From: Beroe ovata
Taxonomy: Eukaryota; Ctenophora; Nuda; Beroida; Beroidae
Length of the DNA stretch: 64,000 nucleotides
Assembly (NCBI GenBank): GCA_946803715.1
Contig: CAMPET010000020.1
Coordinates: 68,493-132,492 of the forward strand
Reading direction: 5' to 3'
The position numbers and the translations under genes were made by a program. Under the pieces are notes generated by a model that worked only from the letters and a program-made list of their open reading frames with translations, made no database searches and had not been told where the DNA came from. Below, in pieces: positions 23,801 through 35,682 of this stretch (positions are counted from its first letter, which is position 1; each line of letters opens with the position of its first letter).

Positions 23801-26800
23801 TTAGGAGTCCCCACATCAGCAGAGGCAGAGTCAGGAGGCAGGTTAAGAAATCGCTGGTGGTCAGGGTTTGGAACAGGATAGCGGAAGTGTTCTGTTTCGA
23901 TTTGAAGTGGTGGAAAAATACCTGAGAAATACCTCGGATTGATATGCGATTTCCTGGAAGAAGTTCTCTATATTCAGCATTCCCTGGACGATTGAATCCA
24001 AATTTGTCACTTGGAACAACTAGGTAGGTAATAAGTAGGTATTCACGATGGAAGCTGATCTACTAACCAGTGGATTGGAAATTGTTGAAAGCACGAGAAG
24101 ACAAAGACATATCGCGAAGAACACGTTGTTTAACACGACATCCAGTGTGGTCTTCTGGTGAACCAGCGTCCCATTGGAGTCGTACATGTCACCAAACATG
24201 ATATTTACCTTTGCAACTATAGGCAAGTAAAGTGTTTGATATAACTGAAAAGTAAAGACGAGAAACAAGCGGTAATTACTTTTGAATTATCATAACTATA
24301 AACTTGCGATGATCGAACGATCATCATGAGATCATTTGCATCGTTAGAGAAAACGGGGCATTTGACGAGCGGGGTATTTCACAAGCGGCTCAGAATTGAC
24401 GTTGATTACCGTATAAAGTTATTAGGTAGGTATGCCACAACGGTCATTTCACCTTTAGGACCATCTCTCTCTCTCTCTCTCTCTCTCTTAGTCTACGTTT
24501 ATAGATTTCTATGGACCAAATCCATTTAGCGATGTAATGTTAGAACCCCTGATGCGATTTTACTTCGAACATACGAGCGTAAAGATTGATAGACGATGTT
24601 TAAATCAAATTAGCATTGAACAACTGGTATAAAAATCATGTAAACTATCAAACAATTTTGCACTGGTATCAAATTAATCACTTTTCAATGATCATTGATC
24701 AATATCAGCCGCTACGATATTCCACGAAAGTAATAGACTTAAACAAATGGATCGAATATATTTCAAAATTGTTTTCAGCTGTTATCTCTCTAAATTCGGC
24801 TGTCGGGCACATGGCCTGCATTCAACACCTGCCTGATCTATAATTATTACACCTGAATCCCTGCAGAAATTGCATGAAAATCGATTATTTTCATGCGCTC
24901 TTTCACGGACAGTATCACGCGGAGCTTTGAGAACCATTGTCACGAGTGAACTCCCCGTGAACTCAAGCGGAACATGAGAAGCCTTAGGTTTACATGATCA
25001 AATCAGTTCCTTTGTATCCTTTGAACCAGAGCGTTCCTCATCGAGAAAAGATAACGAAATGAACTTTGTAGAATTGAACAGCTGTTACTAACCAATGGTC
25101 TATTTAGGGGCTACGATATAGCTCGAAACTGGGAAAGAGTCAATTTTGTGAAACATAAGACGGGCAACTCTAGTTATGTCCAAATCGTTAATGATCCAGT
25201 AATTTGACTGGAACTAGGTAGTTAACATTACATTCCACTTGCAGCGGTAATAATAGCTGAGAATCATGCTTCACTCAGGCTTGCTGGGACAGTTTGCGGT
25301 GATGACTAACGGCACAATGAACGATAGTATCCATGCCATGACGACTAACAGAAACAACAGTCTACTGATAACCGGGGATACATCAGGATGGGTATCGGTG
25401 AGTGGTGTCCACTGTAATTGTGGACAATTATCATGTTTGCTGCAATTTTGTAGACACCCAATTTATCGTGATGATCATACCTTGTTAATTATGCTGACAT
25501 CATTTAGTGACAGTAATCGCTATGCGTATGTCATACAACTGCTCCAAATTCAACCTCATGGCCTGTATATTTGAACTCCTAGAGTAATTCCAGATCCTTG
25601 ACTATGAAGTCCACTTGCCCAAATATTACGTGTTCACAGCAGGTATTCGCCATGAATGCATAACTGCACAGTATTCCCACACCAGGTATTCGACATTTCC
25701 CGGTGGTGTTTCAACATGGACACTGCACGTCGCTACGCAACGAACGCCGTGCACGTGCAACCTGCGCCACCTCTTGACGCGCCACCTCTAAACGCCCATT
25801 TTCGGTGTCACCTGAACACCATAACGAACGTGGAGCTAGTACCGGTTCAGAACCTGATCATAACATCCAGCACGGACTGCTCTATTCGGGTCTGGAGCAC
25901 CACCGGAACTTATATTGGTAAGTGGGACCCCAATATGATATTGGAAACATACATCAGTCATGGCTTATTTCTCCACGAAAATTTTAGCATCACGGAGTTG
26001 AGTTTATTTCCTTTATCCCCCAATTTGCAGGGACATTTGGTCAGAGTGAGATTTGGCGAGCACGTCCATCCAGCGCAGATGAGTTCAATCTACCGGACGA
26101 TATCAAGGCAAGTATGACAGAGGATCAACTGAACAAGTTCAGGAGGAAAAAGAGACGGTTTAACCCGTGGAAGTGAGTTGTCGAGTTGTGTGATTATCGT
26201 ACTCCCATATCTACTCCTCAGTCAAACTCCCACCCTCACTTAATAACCTCACCTAATCCCACTAATCAAACTCCTCACTCAATCCCTCATTCTTATCAGT
26301 GTGGTGAAAAACGTGATGGCGTTCACGAAGAACGCACATCAACTCGAGAACAACGAAATTGACCAATACCTAGAGAAGGATGACACATTCCGCATATCGG
26401 AAACTTGTGACAGGAGTTATATACTCGGGAAGGCTTACCATAGGACTACCCGCCCACGACTTCCCATGGTGAGATCAACCCAAATTAGACTACCCGAATC
26501 AGGTGCAAATTTCGCACTTTCTGAATATCAACCAACCACTTGTTAATATGCAATGCATTGTTCAGTTGTGTGACTTGTTTACAAGTATGTATCAGGGGCT
26601 TTTGTGTGATGTAGGTAAACTGTTTAATCAGTTCCGTAATTAACATTAGCGTCTCATTAAATGACGATTATATACCAGATCATGCGTGCTGGATAATTAA
26701 TAGGTAGTGACAAGGGGATAGAAATTAAGCTAGCAAACGCCTGAGACCCTTATCTGACCCCTTATTTGACGAATACTGGCATAGGGCGTGGTCAAATTGT

Positions 26801-28861
26801 ACAATTAAAATGAGAACTAGATCATAATATAAGGAAATATTTTTGAGATTTCAGACTAATAAAACCGACTTTTGTACTTAGTGTTTGGGTCGGTTGACCC
26901 AGCTCATCGAGTTTAGTTCATTGTGTAGTGATGTGTAGCCATGGGTTCAGGTCGAATGTAGTGGCTCTATCATCGGTGTTGATGACCTAAACGCAATACA
27001 AATACAGTCTTGGGTTCTGTTCATGCTGCAGCTAGTATCAATCGTGACGGGGAATGTTAGCAGGATCTAGCCTAATCCTCTGCCCCATGAGTTGATCTAG
27101 CTGTAACAGAACTTGGCTGCTGCATAGCGCATGACCAGAACACTTGACTATAAACTGAACGATACAAATGACAATACACTTCACCCCATGACATGATACA
27201 TGACACTCACATCGCTTAGTTGAGACCAGACCCAGCTCAACTACGTGGATAATAGCGGTGAACTAGGGGTCTTTTACTCCACATGGCAATTTTGTCGTCC
27301 ATCATCTATACCCTATCATCGTTTCCAATGTAATTTTGATCGCCGAGTCCATTTTTTGAGGTCAGAAAGCACTGGGTAACCGGACTGTTGTCCGAAGCGG
27401 ACTCTTGTCCGGTTAGGGTTAGGGTTAGGGTTAGGGTTAGGAGACGTTTTCGGACAANTGCCCCATGAGTTGATCTAGCTGTAACAGAACTTGGCTGCTG
27501 CATAGCGCATGACCAGAACACTTCCAACTCATGATATGACACATGACACTCACATCGCTTAGTTGAGGCCAGACCCGACTTAACTACATGGATACAGCGA
27601 TTATCTAAGGGTCTTTTGCTCCACGTGGCAATTTTGTCGTCAATCATCTATACCCTATCATCGTTTCCTATGTAATTTTGATCGCTGATTCCATTTTTAG
27701 GTCGGAAAGCACTGTGACCGCCGCTTTTGGCAATAAGGGGTCGGATAAGGGTCTCAGACGTTATCTCACTCAATGTTTTAACCTTTATCATCGCTTCCTA
27801 TGTAATTTTGAACGCTGTGAAGGTCCTGAAGCTCTGTGACCATCACCTGTGTCATTTTACGTTAATTTTCGCGTATTCATGTCGGTTTTCATCAATGGCA
27901 GCAACACTAGTAATTTTTAGTAAAACAATAAATTTATCGGTCACAAAAGCATTATTTTCGTATGCGGCGAACGACGAATACATTTCTCAAGTTGCAACTT
28001 GCGCGTTCTTGTAAGCACTCACTGTGACATTAAAGAGCCGCGCGCAGAGGTATTCGCGCGCCGCGCACTTTTTCCGACTCGAATTCCTCACATTTCAGCG
28101 AACGGTTGAGTTAGATCAAAAGTGTGGCAGTGTCCAAGCGTACAGTCAGCTAGATAAGAAGGACATGGTAACCGATCCAGTTATCCCAAATCCTCCCAAT
28201 CATATGAAGATCCATGGCAGAGAGGGACTTCCCAAATTCAATGCTCAATCGCTTGGTATGATGATAGTGAAATTCTATTTACTTGTTCTCATTCATTCCC
28301 CTTCTCTTGCAACAAATTTCTATTTCCGTCCTCTATTTATCTATTTTGAAACAACATTCCGACTATATCTACTACTACAATGTTGTCTCATTCAGAACGC
28401 ATAGCATCGGAGCAGTTAAAGCTCGCCAGCAAGTATCTTCGGAATGATAACGACGATAACGCTGAGGCTGACTCTGAGATTAGCGTGGCAAGAAGTAGGA
28501 AGTATACTGAGAAGAACCTGTTCCCTCACGGGTGTGTTTTCATCGATAACACAGTTTGGGTATCATGTTTATCACAGGGAACGTTGTTAGATAGGTAAAG
28601 GATAAAGATTGAGACTTGGGTACCAATCCTCGAGTATCATTATCAGTGAATACAACATTCCTCAGGACATTCGGTTCCGGAAAGAAGGACTGCACCTCAA
28701 ACTCGGATAACAACCACCTTGGTAACCCAGACTTATTGCTGAGAAACGTGTTGAATGTGAAGAAAGCTGCACGGCGGTTTGGCGGCAAGAGGAATGGATT
28801 GCCACCCCTGGGAGTTGGCAATAACCATAGTGAGGCGGCAGCCACTGACCAGACCTCTTGA
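17848..28861 (+). CDS. EF-hand and WD40-repeat protein (WDR49/WDR64/EFCAB8-like)
   Basis: 27 exons closing in frame to about 1206 residues: 17848-17933, 18008-18131, 18210-18348, 18437-18574, 18662-18813, 18896-19004, 19076-19213, 19371-19493, 19604-19741, 19874-20040, 20170-20376, 20496-20606, 20682-20750, 20862-20999, 21181-21269, 21537-21626, 21810-21916, 22023-22170, 22288-22420, 22648-22711, 25279-25397, 25686-25917, 26031-26172, 26300-26468, 28099-28255, 28396-28531, 28666-28861. Two canonical EF-hand loops (DQDDSNGLDIDE and DTNCDGTVDWDE) are followed by WD40 repeats (for example DTVIKVWDLKD, DSMVCVWDLET, GSVKIWNF, DCSIRVWST). This order is that of the WDR49/WDR64/EFCAB8 group, with no settled biochemical role. 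The 22713 N sits at the donor of exon 20. Intron 20 contains a GPCR on the other strand. Confidence 0.88.
22951..24199 (-). CDS. Class A-like seven-transmembrane receptor, nested antisense in the EF-hand/WD40 gene
   Basis: Three exons, 24199-24068, 23921-23591 and 23468-22951, close in frame to 326 residues. Start MFGDMYDSNGT is extracellular with one N-glycosylation sequon. TM1 ends SNPLVFFHHF, where S-N replaces the usual G-N. TM2 has LTTSDFLTCLL, carrying the conserved Asp. TM3 ends VVRCIKILRPF in place of a DRY motif. A long second extracellular loop, TM5 and TM6 follow, and TM7 ends SAINPLIIL, an NPxxY variant without Tyr. The second loop region has an in-frame TSVDTPVDTPV repeat. Ligand unknown; atypical DRY and NPxxY fit lineage-specific receptors. 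A strong acceptor (ACTTTTCAG) at about 24247 suggests a 5' leader exon. Confidence 0.85.
24465..24489 (+). repeat. (CT)n microsatellite
   Basis: About a dozen CT dinucleotides in intron 20 of the EF-hand/WD40 gene, upstream of the nested receptor. Confidence 0.9.
27081..27740. repeat. 378-bp tandem duplication joined at an N
   Basis: TGCCCCATGAGTTGATCTAG starts at 27081 and again at 27459, immediately after the single N at 27458. The copies are similar for about 250 bases with scattered substitutions and small indels. A third, partial, more diverged copy follows near 27780-27840. The N lies exactly at the joint, so an unmerged second haplotype is likely for the first two copies. It lies in intron 24 of the EF-hand/WD40 gene. 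Confidence 0.8.
27413..27441 (+). repeat. Interstitial TTAGGG array
   Basis: Four TTAGGG units plus a partial fifth, within an intron. The preceding sequence has repeated TTGTCCG strings. TTAGGG is the ancestral animal telomere unit. Confidence 0.95.
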
Positions 28862-29551
28862 TGAGTATTATAGCTCGTGCTATGTAGCGGTAAGATGCAT
28901 GTTTCGCTCATCACACTTCATCACATCACATCAAGTTAGAGGGAAGGAGAGATGTATCATTATTTAGATCTTGCAGGCAAGAATGACTCGTTATTTAATA
29001 ACTATATCCATTGATTTGGTAATGATTTTACTGAGACCCTGGTAAGCACTAAGCAACCATTTTCAATTCTAAGTTCTTCATCATTTACATTTTTTGAAGT
29101 TTCAAGCTTCTTGTTATTAGACACGGCGATGTTGTAATCCAACCATCGATTTTAGTCTGCCGTTTGGCATCTACTCAGATATTTGATTCACTTAGATCCT
29201 AAACAAAAAAAGCGCCAAAGGAAAGCCCATCTCCATTGGAGCAAAGTGGTTACTCGTTACTTGGCCCTTGGGAAGTTTTCCATCATTGCACAACTTATCG
29301 CCTGTCACTCGATAGTAGACTGCTGGGTGTGTTGAATATGATATGAAAAGGGTTGTGATTCACACACTCACTAGTCACTGGCATACGATACTCATTATAA
29401 TCAGTAGTATAATAGTTCAGTTTTACATGCCCCCCCTCTCCCCCTTCCATTTTGAGGGTGTAAACAATGGGACCGCGTCTTTGTTGACGCTATACCAACC
29501 TCCGTGCATTCGCCATATTACACTCTAACGCCTGCTGCACTTTGCTCGTGT

Positions 29552-29582
<31 letters not shown>

Positions 29583-30455
29583 GGGGATGGGTGTNNNNNN
29601 NNNNNNNNNNNNNNNNNNNGACCACAGAGTGTGTGTGTGTGTGTGCGGTTGCTCCTTGTTTCATCCCTAGTTTTGCCAGATATCGTGTGTTTTTATCACC
29701 CTATCTGCTTTTCTGAGCTGAGATACTTAGATTTCGTATCCATAGCGCATAGTATTTTTCTACGAAAACAAATAGGTCCATTATTTTGCTAACCTCTATG
29801 AATTAAGTATACCCCCTTGCTATGTGGTGAAAAAGAAACCGAAATAATAAGTGTTTTGTTTAACTGGTTCATATCCCCACAGATATCCAATACAATGCGC
29901 CTCGTAATAATAGAGTTGTACTCTATTGTAATTTTCACCCTTACCATGATATCCTTTTCACTGTACTTACCCATTGATATCGAAAAGCTTGGTTTCTTTA
30001 GGCAGTATTTGACTAGTTTTACTCATGTTGGCTCAAAAGTTTTCCGATTTGCTTAACCAAATGCAAGCGTGAGATTTCCTTGGATTTGCTCTTTGTGATA
30101 TTGATACCCATGACAATGTGCTTCGTATCCACAATGCGAGTGTGCGTATTAGATCCACCCTTTAATCAGATAATCATGTAACAAATGCTGGACTTGCTGG
30201 TCTTGTAACGAACTGTAGTCCTGTAGTAGTCACACCTTACTTCTACCCCCATCAGCTGATGATACTGGTGATTGAATCACAGTCTGTTCATGTAGAAACG
30301 TGCTCAATCACCATGTTTTCGATCCTGAATTATAAAACCCTCGGCACATAATTGAACCCTCCCACTCTCGAGTTCAGAATAATAGTTTTCCGCCTAAAAT
30401 TACATCTGTCTGCTGTTGTAAGTAGTGCAAAACCATATGAATATCATTAGTCGTC
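28862..30455. other. Intergenic stretch with (GT)n and a 25-base gap
   Basis: Between the EF-hand/WD40 gene and the G-beta locus. It holds a (GT)n tract at about 29551-29645 interrupted by 25 N (29595-29619). No supported gene; the ORFs lack splice context and have ordinary AT-rich composition. Confidence 0.6.
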
Positions 30456-30674
30456 ATGGCAACACCAGCCGATGGCAAGTTGAGCTCGGCTCTCGGCACA
30501 ATCCAGGACTTGTCTTCGGACAACGTTCATCGGCTTGGTGCGGCCATCGGTTCCTTCCGGGGGACATCGCAAGAAACCGCCAAGGAAATTATGGAGGTTG
30601 TATCCACGGGTGCTAATTCCTCGATAAACTTCGTGAATACGAAAATAACGCAATTGAGAGATGTTATTCATGAT
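30456..30674 (+). CDS. Putative 5' coding exon, possibly an N-terminal extension of G-beta
   Basis: 73 codons from ATG to a GTGAGT donor, with coding-like composition and a predicted amphipathic helical product (MATPADGKLSSALGTI, later FVNTKITQLRDVIHD). It ends in phase 0. The next supported coding sequence is the G-beta first exon, where an acceptor AACAG at 32501 would join it in frame as Gln-Gln-Met. It could instead begin an unrelated short gene. I do not recognise the sequence. Confidence 0.4.
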
Positions 30675-31360
30675 GTGAGTTTCTATGGCATGATGAGGTG
30701 TGACGTGCAACACTCACTGCGTCCCTAGGAGCGATGGGCATACTCTCTACTCCCCTGCATTCATATTGCCGCATGTGGGTTTAATACGCACTTTTTGAGT
30801 TCTGAGAAGCATTTTTCGTCACTTTCAATATATTTGCGGGAATTTTGTGGGTGAGTAATCAGTATATTCTGCACATTATAGGCACGCCACAATTCTGAGG
30901 ATTTTGGAGAGTTAGACCATTCTAAGGGTCATGTGAGTTGTGAATGATGCAAGCAAATGCATGGGATGATTTCACACTTTCTAGCAGGCAGAACGATTCC
31001 ATGCCATTTTACTGAAATATCGTCAGTAGCACTTTGAAAATTTGAACGATGTCTTTTTTTTCCATTTTCGCTAAATTCGCGTGCGACCTTTGATTTCAAC
31101 ATCACTTTTATCCGCGAAAGTGAATGCAGAATGCCACGAAAGTGACCAATGGTCACTGACCATCGGTAAACTTCTCTCCACTCAAATAACTGTTACTAGA
31201 CTTCCATTACTAGGTGTTTTAATTCATCATTATCATATTTAATCTTAAACTTCTAATTCCAAACCTTATGTGTATACCGTATAATGTCTGCGACATGACG
31301 CTGCTATTTGAATTTATGCTTGCACTTGTAGATTCTTTGACCTTAGTCTCAGACATATAA

Positions 31361-31734
31361 ACACAGACACAGACACACGCACACACAGACACACGCACAC
31401 ACACACACGCACACAGACACGCACACACACACATTCCCCACGGCTCTATAATATAGAAAATAGATGCCTCCCCTATCATTGTTACTTGTGTTAGTACACT
31501 AATCATTCACTATACCAAGGGGGTTGGGATGATGGCTGAATAGGCTCCCTCCCTCTCTACCCCCGGTTTATACCAGCTCTCTCACACACACACACGTCAC
31601 ACACACACACACACACNTGACAATCAATGAGTAATTACCGTTCTTAATTGGTTCTACTTGATGCTTCAGATTGAGATTGGTTGGAAATCCATGATTACTT
31701 GATCATATATCACCATACACATACACTTACAGTA

Positions 31735-31765
<31 letters not shown>

Positions 31766-31810
31766 CACACACTCACACACACACTCACACACACACAGAC
31801 ACACACACTC
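31361..31810 (+). repeat. (CA)n microsatellite cluster with a gap base
   Basis: CA-rich tracts at about 31361-31432, 31581-31616 (ending at the N at 31617) and 31735-31810, with GA and TC interruptions. They lie between the putative 5' exon and the G-beta core. Confidence 0.9.
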
Positions 31811-32507
31811 CCTGCTCATGTTTATCATATACGTATGCGGAGGGGCGAGGGGGGTTTGATATAGAGGGGTAGGGGGTCTGGGATCTCACTATTGTACACA
31901 TGTGTGCTAGTGACCTGAGCAAGGGAGAGATTATACCACTTAGATTGTTATAGCGAGTGTATTCAGCGTGCTTTGATTTAAGCGGAGGCTTGTTTTAGAA
32001 GTTGTGAAAAACCACGTCTATTTGAGTATGACTTGTTATGAGCCTGATTGTATATATGAGCCGCGTGTTCCTTCAAGTGACTCGACTTTTCAGTACTCCT
32101 GGCTTTTATTCAGTTATAAATATAAGCACATCCCTTGGTTGTTCATTTATTACTTTCAATTTCCAGCTCTATGGCTGAGGATACTGCACTATAAATTGCA
32201 TGCATATTGCATAAAGCATTGGACTTGGAGAGACATATTTCGCTCGAATATCATGCTGGATTGCAAAATGTTTTTCATTTTCACCATCACTCATTTTCAC
32301 CAGATCATTCCAGGGAAAAGAACAGACATATATTGAGATGTCACTTTCATATCTGGTTCGATCTTACCAGTCCTCATCAGATCGCCTCCCCCAATCACAC
32401 GTGACTGCTCATGACACGTGACTACTGACGCGTGGCCCCCAACGCATTACTGCTATTGCTAACACACGTGATTTCTATGTAACACGTGCTATTCTCAACA
32501 GCAGCAG

Positions 32508-34252
32508 ATGGGGCCGGAGGAGGAAATTGCTGGTTTAAAGGAGCAGATAGCGGAAGCGAGGCGTAATGTGTGCGATGCTAACATCGTGGAGGCCGCAGCT
32601 GAGATTGAGTCACTGAAACTTGCCATTAAATTGAAGAAAAACCTTAGGGGACATCTCACTAAGGTTTGATTCCAGGTTCACAATATGATCTACTAGAGTT
32701 CGCGGCCTACCTACCGCGGCCTAGCACGGAAAACTTCCGTGCTTCTGACATTTGTTGATATAAGGTCGCAGATTAATTATTCATTCATGAAAATGTGACA
32801 GGTGTATGATCTTGATTGGTCTCGTGACAGTAGACATGTTGTCTCAGCGTCCCAAGACTCCAGACTTCTAGTCTGGGATACTTACAGTGGGAACAAAATG
32901 AACGCTATCCTTCTCAATTGTGCCTGGGTGACGGGGTGTGCTTTCGCACCTTCGGGTGAGTCAATGATGGGAGGTGGAGTGCATCGTGATTCAATCTTTC
33001 ATTGGGTGGGGTCATATTTCATCATATTATAGTTCTAATTCTATAACGGTGTTGATGGGGGCCCGATCATTGTGATGCAATTTGGTTTACATCTATCTAC
33101 CCCCAGGACTGATGGTAGCAAGTGGTGGTCTCGATAATGTGTGCTCAGTCTTTACCCTGGATGACAAGGAGCAGGGTGGGAAGGTACAGATTTAAAAATA
33201 AACCATCATTTAGTTCTTTCCATATGCCTGAAACTTCCACCAACTAGGTTAACTCATCAAAATTTGTTAAACATCAATTGGATTGGCGTTCATCATTCAT
33301 GTTTTCATGATTGAACTCCTTGCAGTTGACCAAAGTTTTGACCGGGCATGACGGCTACATGTCCGATTGTGTTTTCATGAACGATCAGCAGATTCTCACT
33401 AGCTCAGGGGATCAGAGCTGTATCCTTTGGGATATCAAAACAGGTTACAAACATCGCACAGAATAAGTCACTGACTGATAATTACAAACTCGCCAACTAG
33501 CTAGCGAACAAAAAAACAAACAGACAGACATACTGATACAGGCAAACAAACAAATAATCGATGAGTTTCTCGCCACACTTTCTCCATGTATTTCTGTAAA
33601 TTCAGGTCAGCAAATCACAAGTCTGAAGGACCATGTTGGAGAGGTGGACTGTCTCGCGATTCACGATGACTTTAACCAGGTCTTGTCAGGTAAACACTGT
33701 GAGCATGATGACTGCTATATCATGGTAACCATGGTAATCATGAGAACGTGGTTGTCATGGTAATGACATCAGAGTTCACAAAATGAAATGATCATACCAA
33801 GTCGAATTCCACTCACCTCTTCTCCCCCGCCCCCAGGCTCGACCGACATGACAGTTAAACTATGGGATCTGAGGGAGGGTATTCCCAACCAAACACTCCC
33901 CGGACACGAGGGCGATATCACGGCTGTCGAGTGGATGCCCACTGGTAACGCGTTCATCACCGCTAGCACTGACGGATCATCCCGGCTGTTTGATCTTCGT
34001 GCAGATCAGGAGCTCGCGTTCTACTGTCTCCAGGAACCGGCTCCGGCCAGTTCCGTCTCAGTTAGTCCGTCTGGTCGAGTCGTGTTCACCGGATACGATG
34101 ATTTCACCGTCATCGTGTGGGATGCGCTCAAGTGTGAGAATGTAGCGTCGTTGGCTGGTCATGATAACCGGGTTAGTTGTCTGGGTGTTGATAGAGAGGG
34201 AATCTCCCTTTGTACTGGCAGCTGGGACTCATTCCTCAAGACATGGGGGTAA
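32508..34252 (+). CDS. GNB: Heterotrimeric G-protein beta subunit (beta1-4 type)
   Basis: Six exons (32508-32663, 32802-32955, 33107-33183, 33326-33443, 33606-33689, 33837-34252) close in frame to 334 residues; human GNB1 has 340. An N-terminal coiled-coil helix that binds G-gamma (EEEIAGLKEQIAEARRNV) is followed by seven WD repeats. Landmarks include LRGHLTKVYDLDW, ASGGLDNVCSV, SGDQSCILWDIKTGQQ, FDLRADQEL, SGRVVFTGYDDF and the terminal SWDSFLKTWG, where human beta ends SWDSFLKIWN. The beta1-4 class is favoured over beta5 by FDLRADQEL and AGHDNRVSCLGV. It acts at the inner plasma membrane with G-alpha and G-gamma. Sequence is more diverged than usual for this very conserved protein. CACGTG motifs lie before and after the gene. 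Confidence 0.96.
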
Positions 34253-34659
34253 GAGGAGGAGGAAAACGTGATTGTGAACACGTTGTCACGTGTTGTCATG
34301 TGTCACGTGACATTATAGAGTCGGCCGTCGCCAGGCCATGGTATCTAGAAGTAGAAATAGCTGACCTTTCGTCGAGGAGAACTTGACTTAACCGTAGTAC
34401 AATGTACATTCGCGTAATATCCAATAGAAATAGAATCTGTAAGTTTTTTAAATTTTGTTGGCGATATCAAAACTTTTGCAAACCTCAGCAATTGCATCAC
34501 TGAAGTTTGCAAACCTGATACCGCTAAACCGCTTGTTTGTAATAATGACTACAGTTACACTTACACTACAGACTCTGACTATGTGTACGCTGTAGTGCTG
34601 TACGGCTTTAATATGACAATGACTATATGACATATGTGCACGTCTACATGCATTATGCT

Positions 34660-35312
34660 TTGTCAGATTTTATCTGTCCACTGTTTAACTTTAATTTCTT
34701 GCGGCCTTGCGGGTTTCATCGAACTTTTATTCGATTCGCGAAGGCCGATGAAGGCGCGCGCGCGCTGCGCGCAAGAAACAGTGGACAGATAACATTCGGC
34801 AACTTTATTCAACTTCAAATTCATTTAATTTTATATTGTTTTGTCAGATTTTATCTGACCTCAGTTTCTCGCGCGAGAAACAGGTCAGGTAACATCTGAC
34901 AAATATTGTTGGCTTGAAATTAAATGAAAAATTTAGCATCCGCTCCTTACTTGGCTGTCGATGATACTGATAGCCCCTAGCCTCATGTCGATGATTTCGT
35001 TGCGCGCGCGAGAATTCCATCGGCGCTCGCCGCGTCGCTCGCGTCAGCTGGGCCTAGCATCGCCAGGCAACTCCTTGCGCGCGCTTGGCGGATGTTATCT
35101 GTCCAGTGTCTACTTGCCAATGCCACTGTTTCTCGCGCGCGCGCAAGAAACAGTGGACAGATAACATCCGGCAAGCGCGCGCGGGGCGACGGAGTATAGG
35201 CCAGTGCGCGTAAGCATTGTCAGATGTTACCGCACCTGTCCGGTTTCTCGCGCACGCGCCTTCATTTTGGCCTTTGATAAAGCGCGCGCACGAAAGAACA
35301 GACGAACATTTC
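34660..35312. mobile_element. Cluster of self-complementary TTGTCAG inverted-repeat elements
   Basis: Four related hairpins. 34660-34802: TTGTCAGATTTTATCTGTCC paired with GGACAGATAACATTCGGCAA. 34841-34902: TTGTCAGATTTTATCTGACC paired with GGTCAGGTAACATCTGACAA, with an 8-bp direct repeat ATATTGTT on each side. 35085-35174: inner stem CCACTGTTTCTCGCGC paired with GCGCAAGAAACAGTGG. 35218-35312: half copy with a weak right arm. Centres are CG-rich. The family matches the element at 59314-59441. These look like short non-autonomous DNA transposons. Confidence 0.7.
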
Positions 35313-35682
35313 CAATTTCGAATTCTGGTGCATTTCATAATGAAAATAAATAAAACCATTTTGCCATTCCAAAAGGGTTGCCGGCCTTTTATGATCTGTG
35401 GACTTGTATTGACCCATATTATCGTAATCACCTCAAACAAGTTGAAGGGTACATTATTATAGTTGAAGGGATCATGGGAATGTAACAATTCTTTCTGCCA
35501 GTGTATAGATTTTAAAAAGGTCATATTCAAAATGATAGAAGGTTTGCAGGTCGCATAGCTATTTAATTCTAACCTCTGATCTAAAAGTTTCAATAGATTA
35601 TTTGTGTTGTCATATTCTTTGACCCATCATCGTGACAAGTCATATCACTTGCTTTAATCCAGACTGAAATTCAGCTAGCTGT

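Noticed and set aside
25594..25642. Possible extra EF-hand/WD40 exon (ILDYEVHLPKYYVFT)
   Set aside because: It has an acceptor and donor, but including it breaks the frame of the next exon, while skipping it joins WVS to VFDISRW in a normal WD-repeat pattern.
31681..31872. Thr/His repeat ORF
   Set aside because: Translation of a (CA)n microsatellite.
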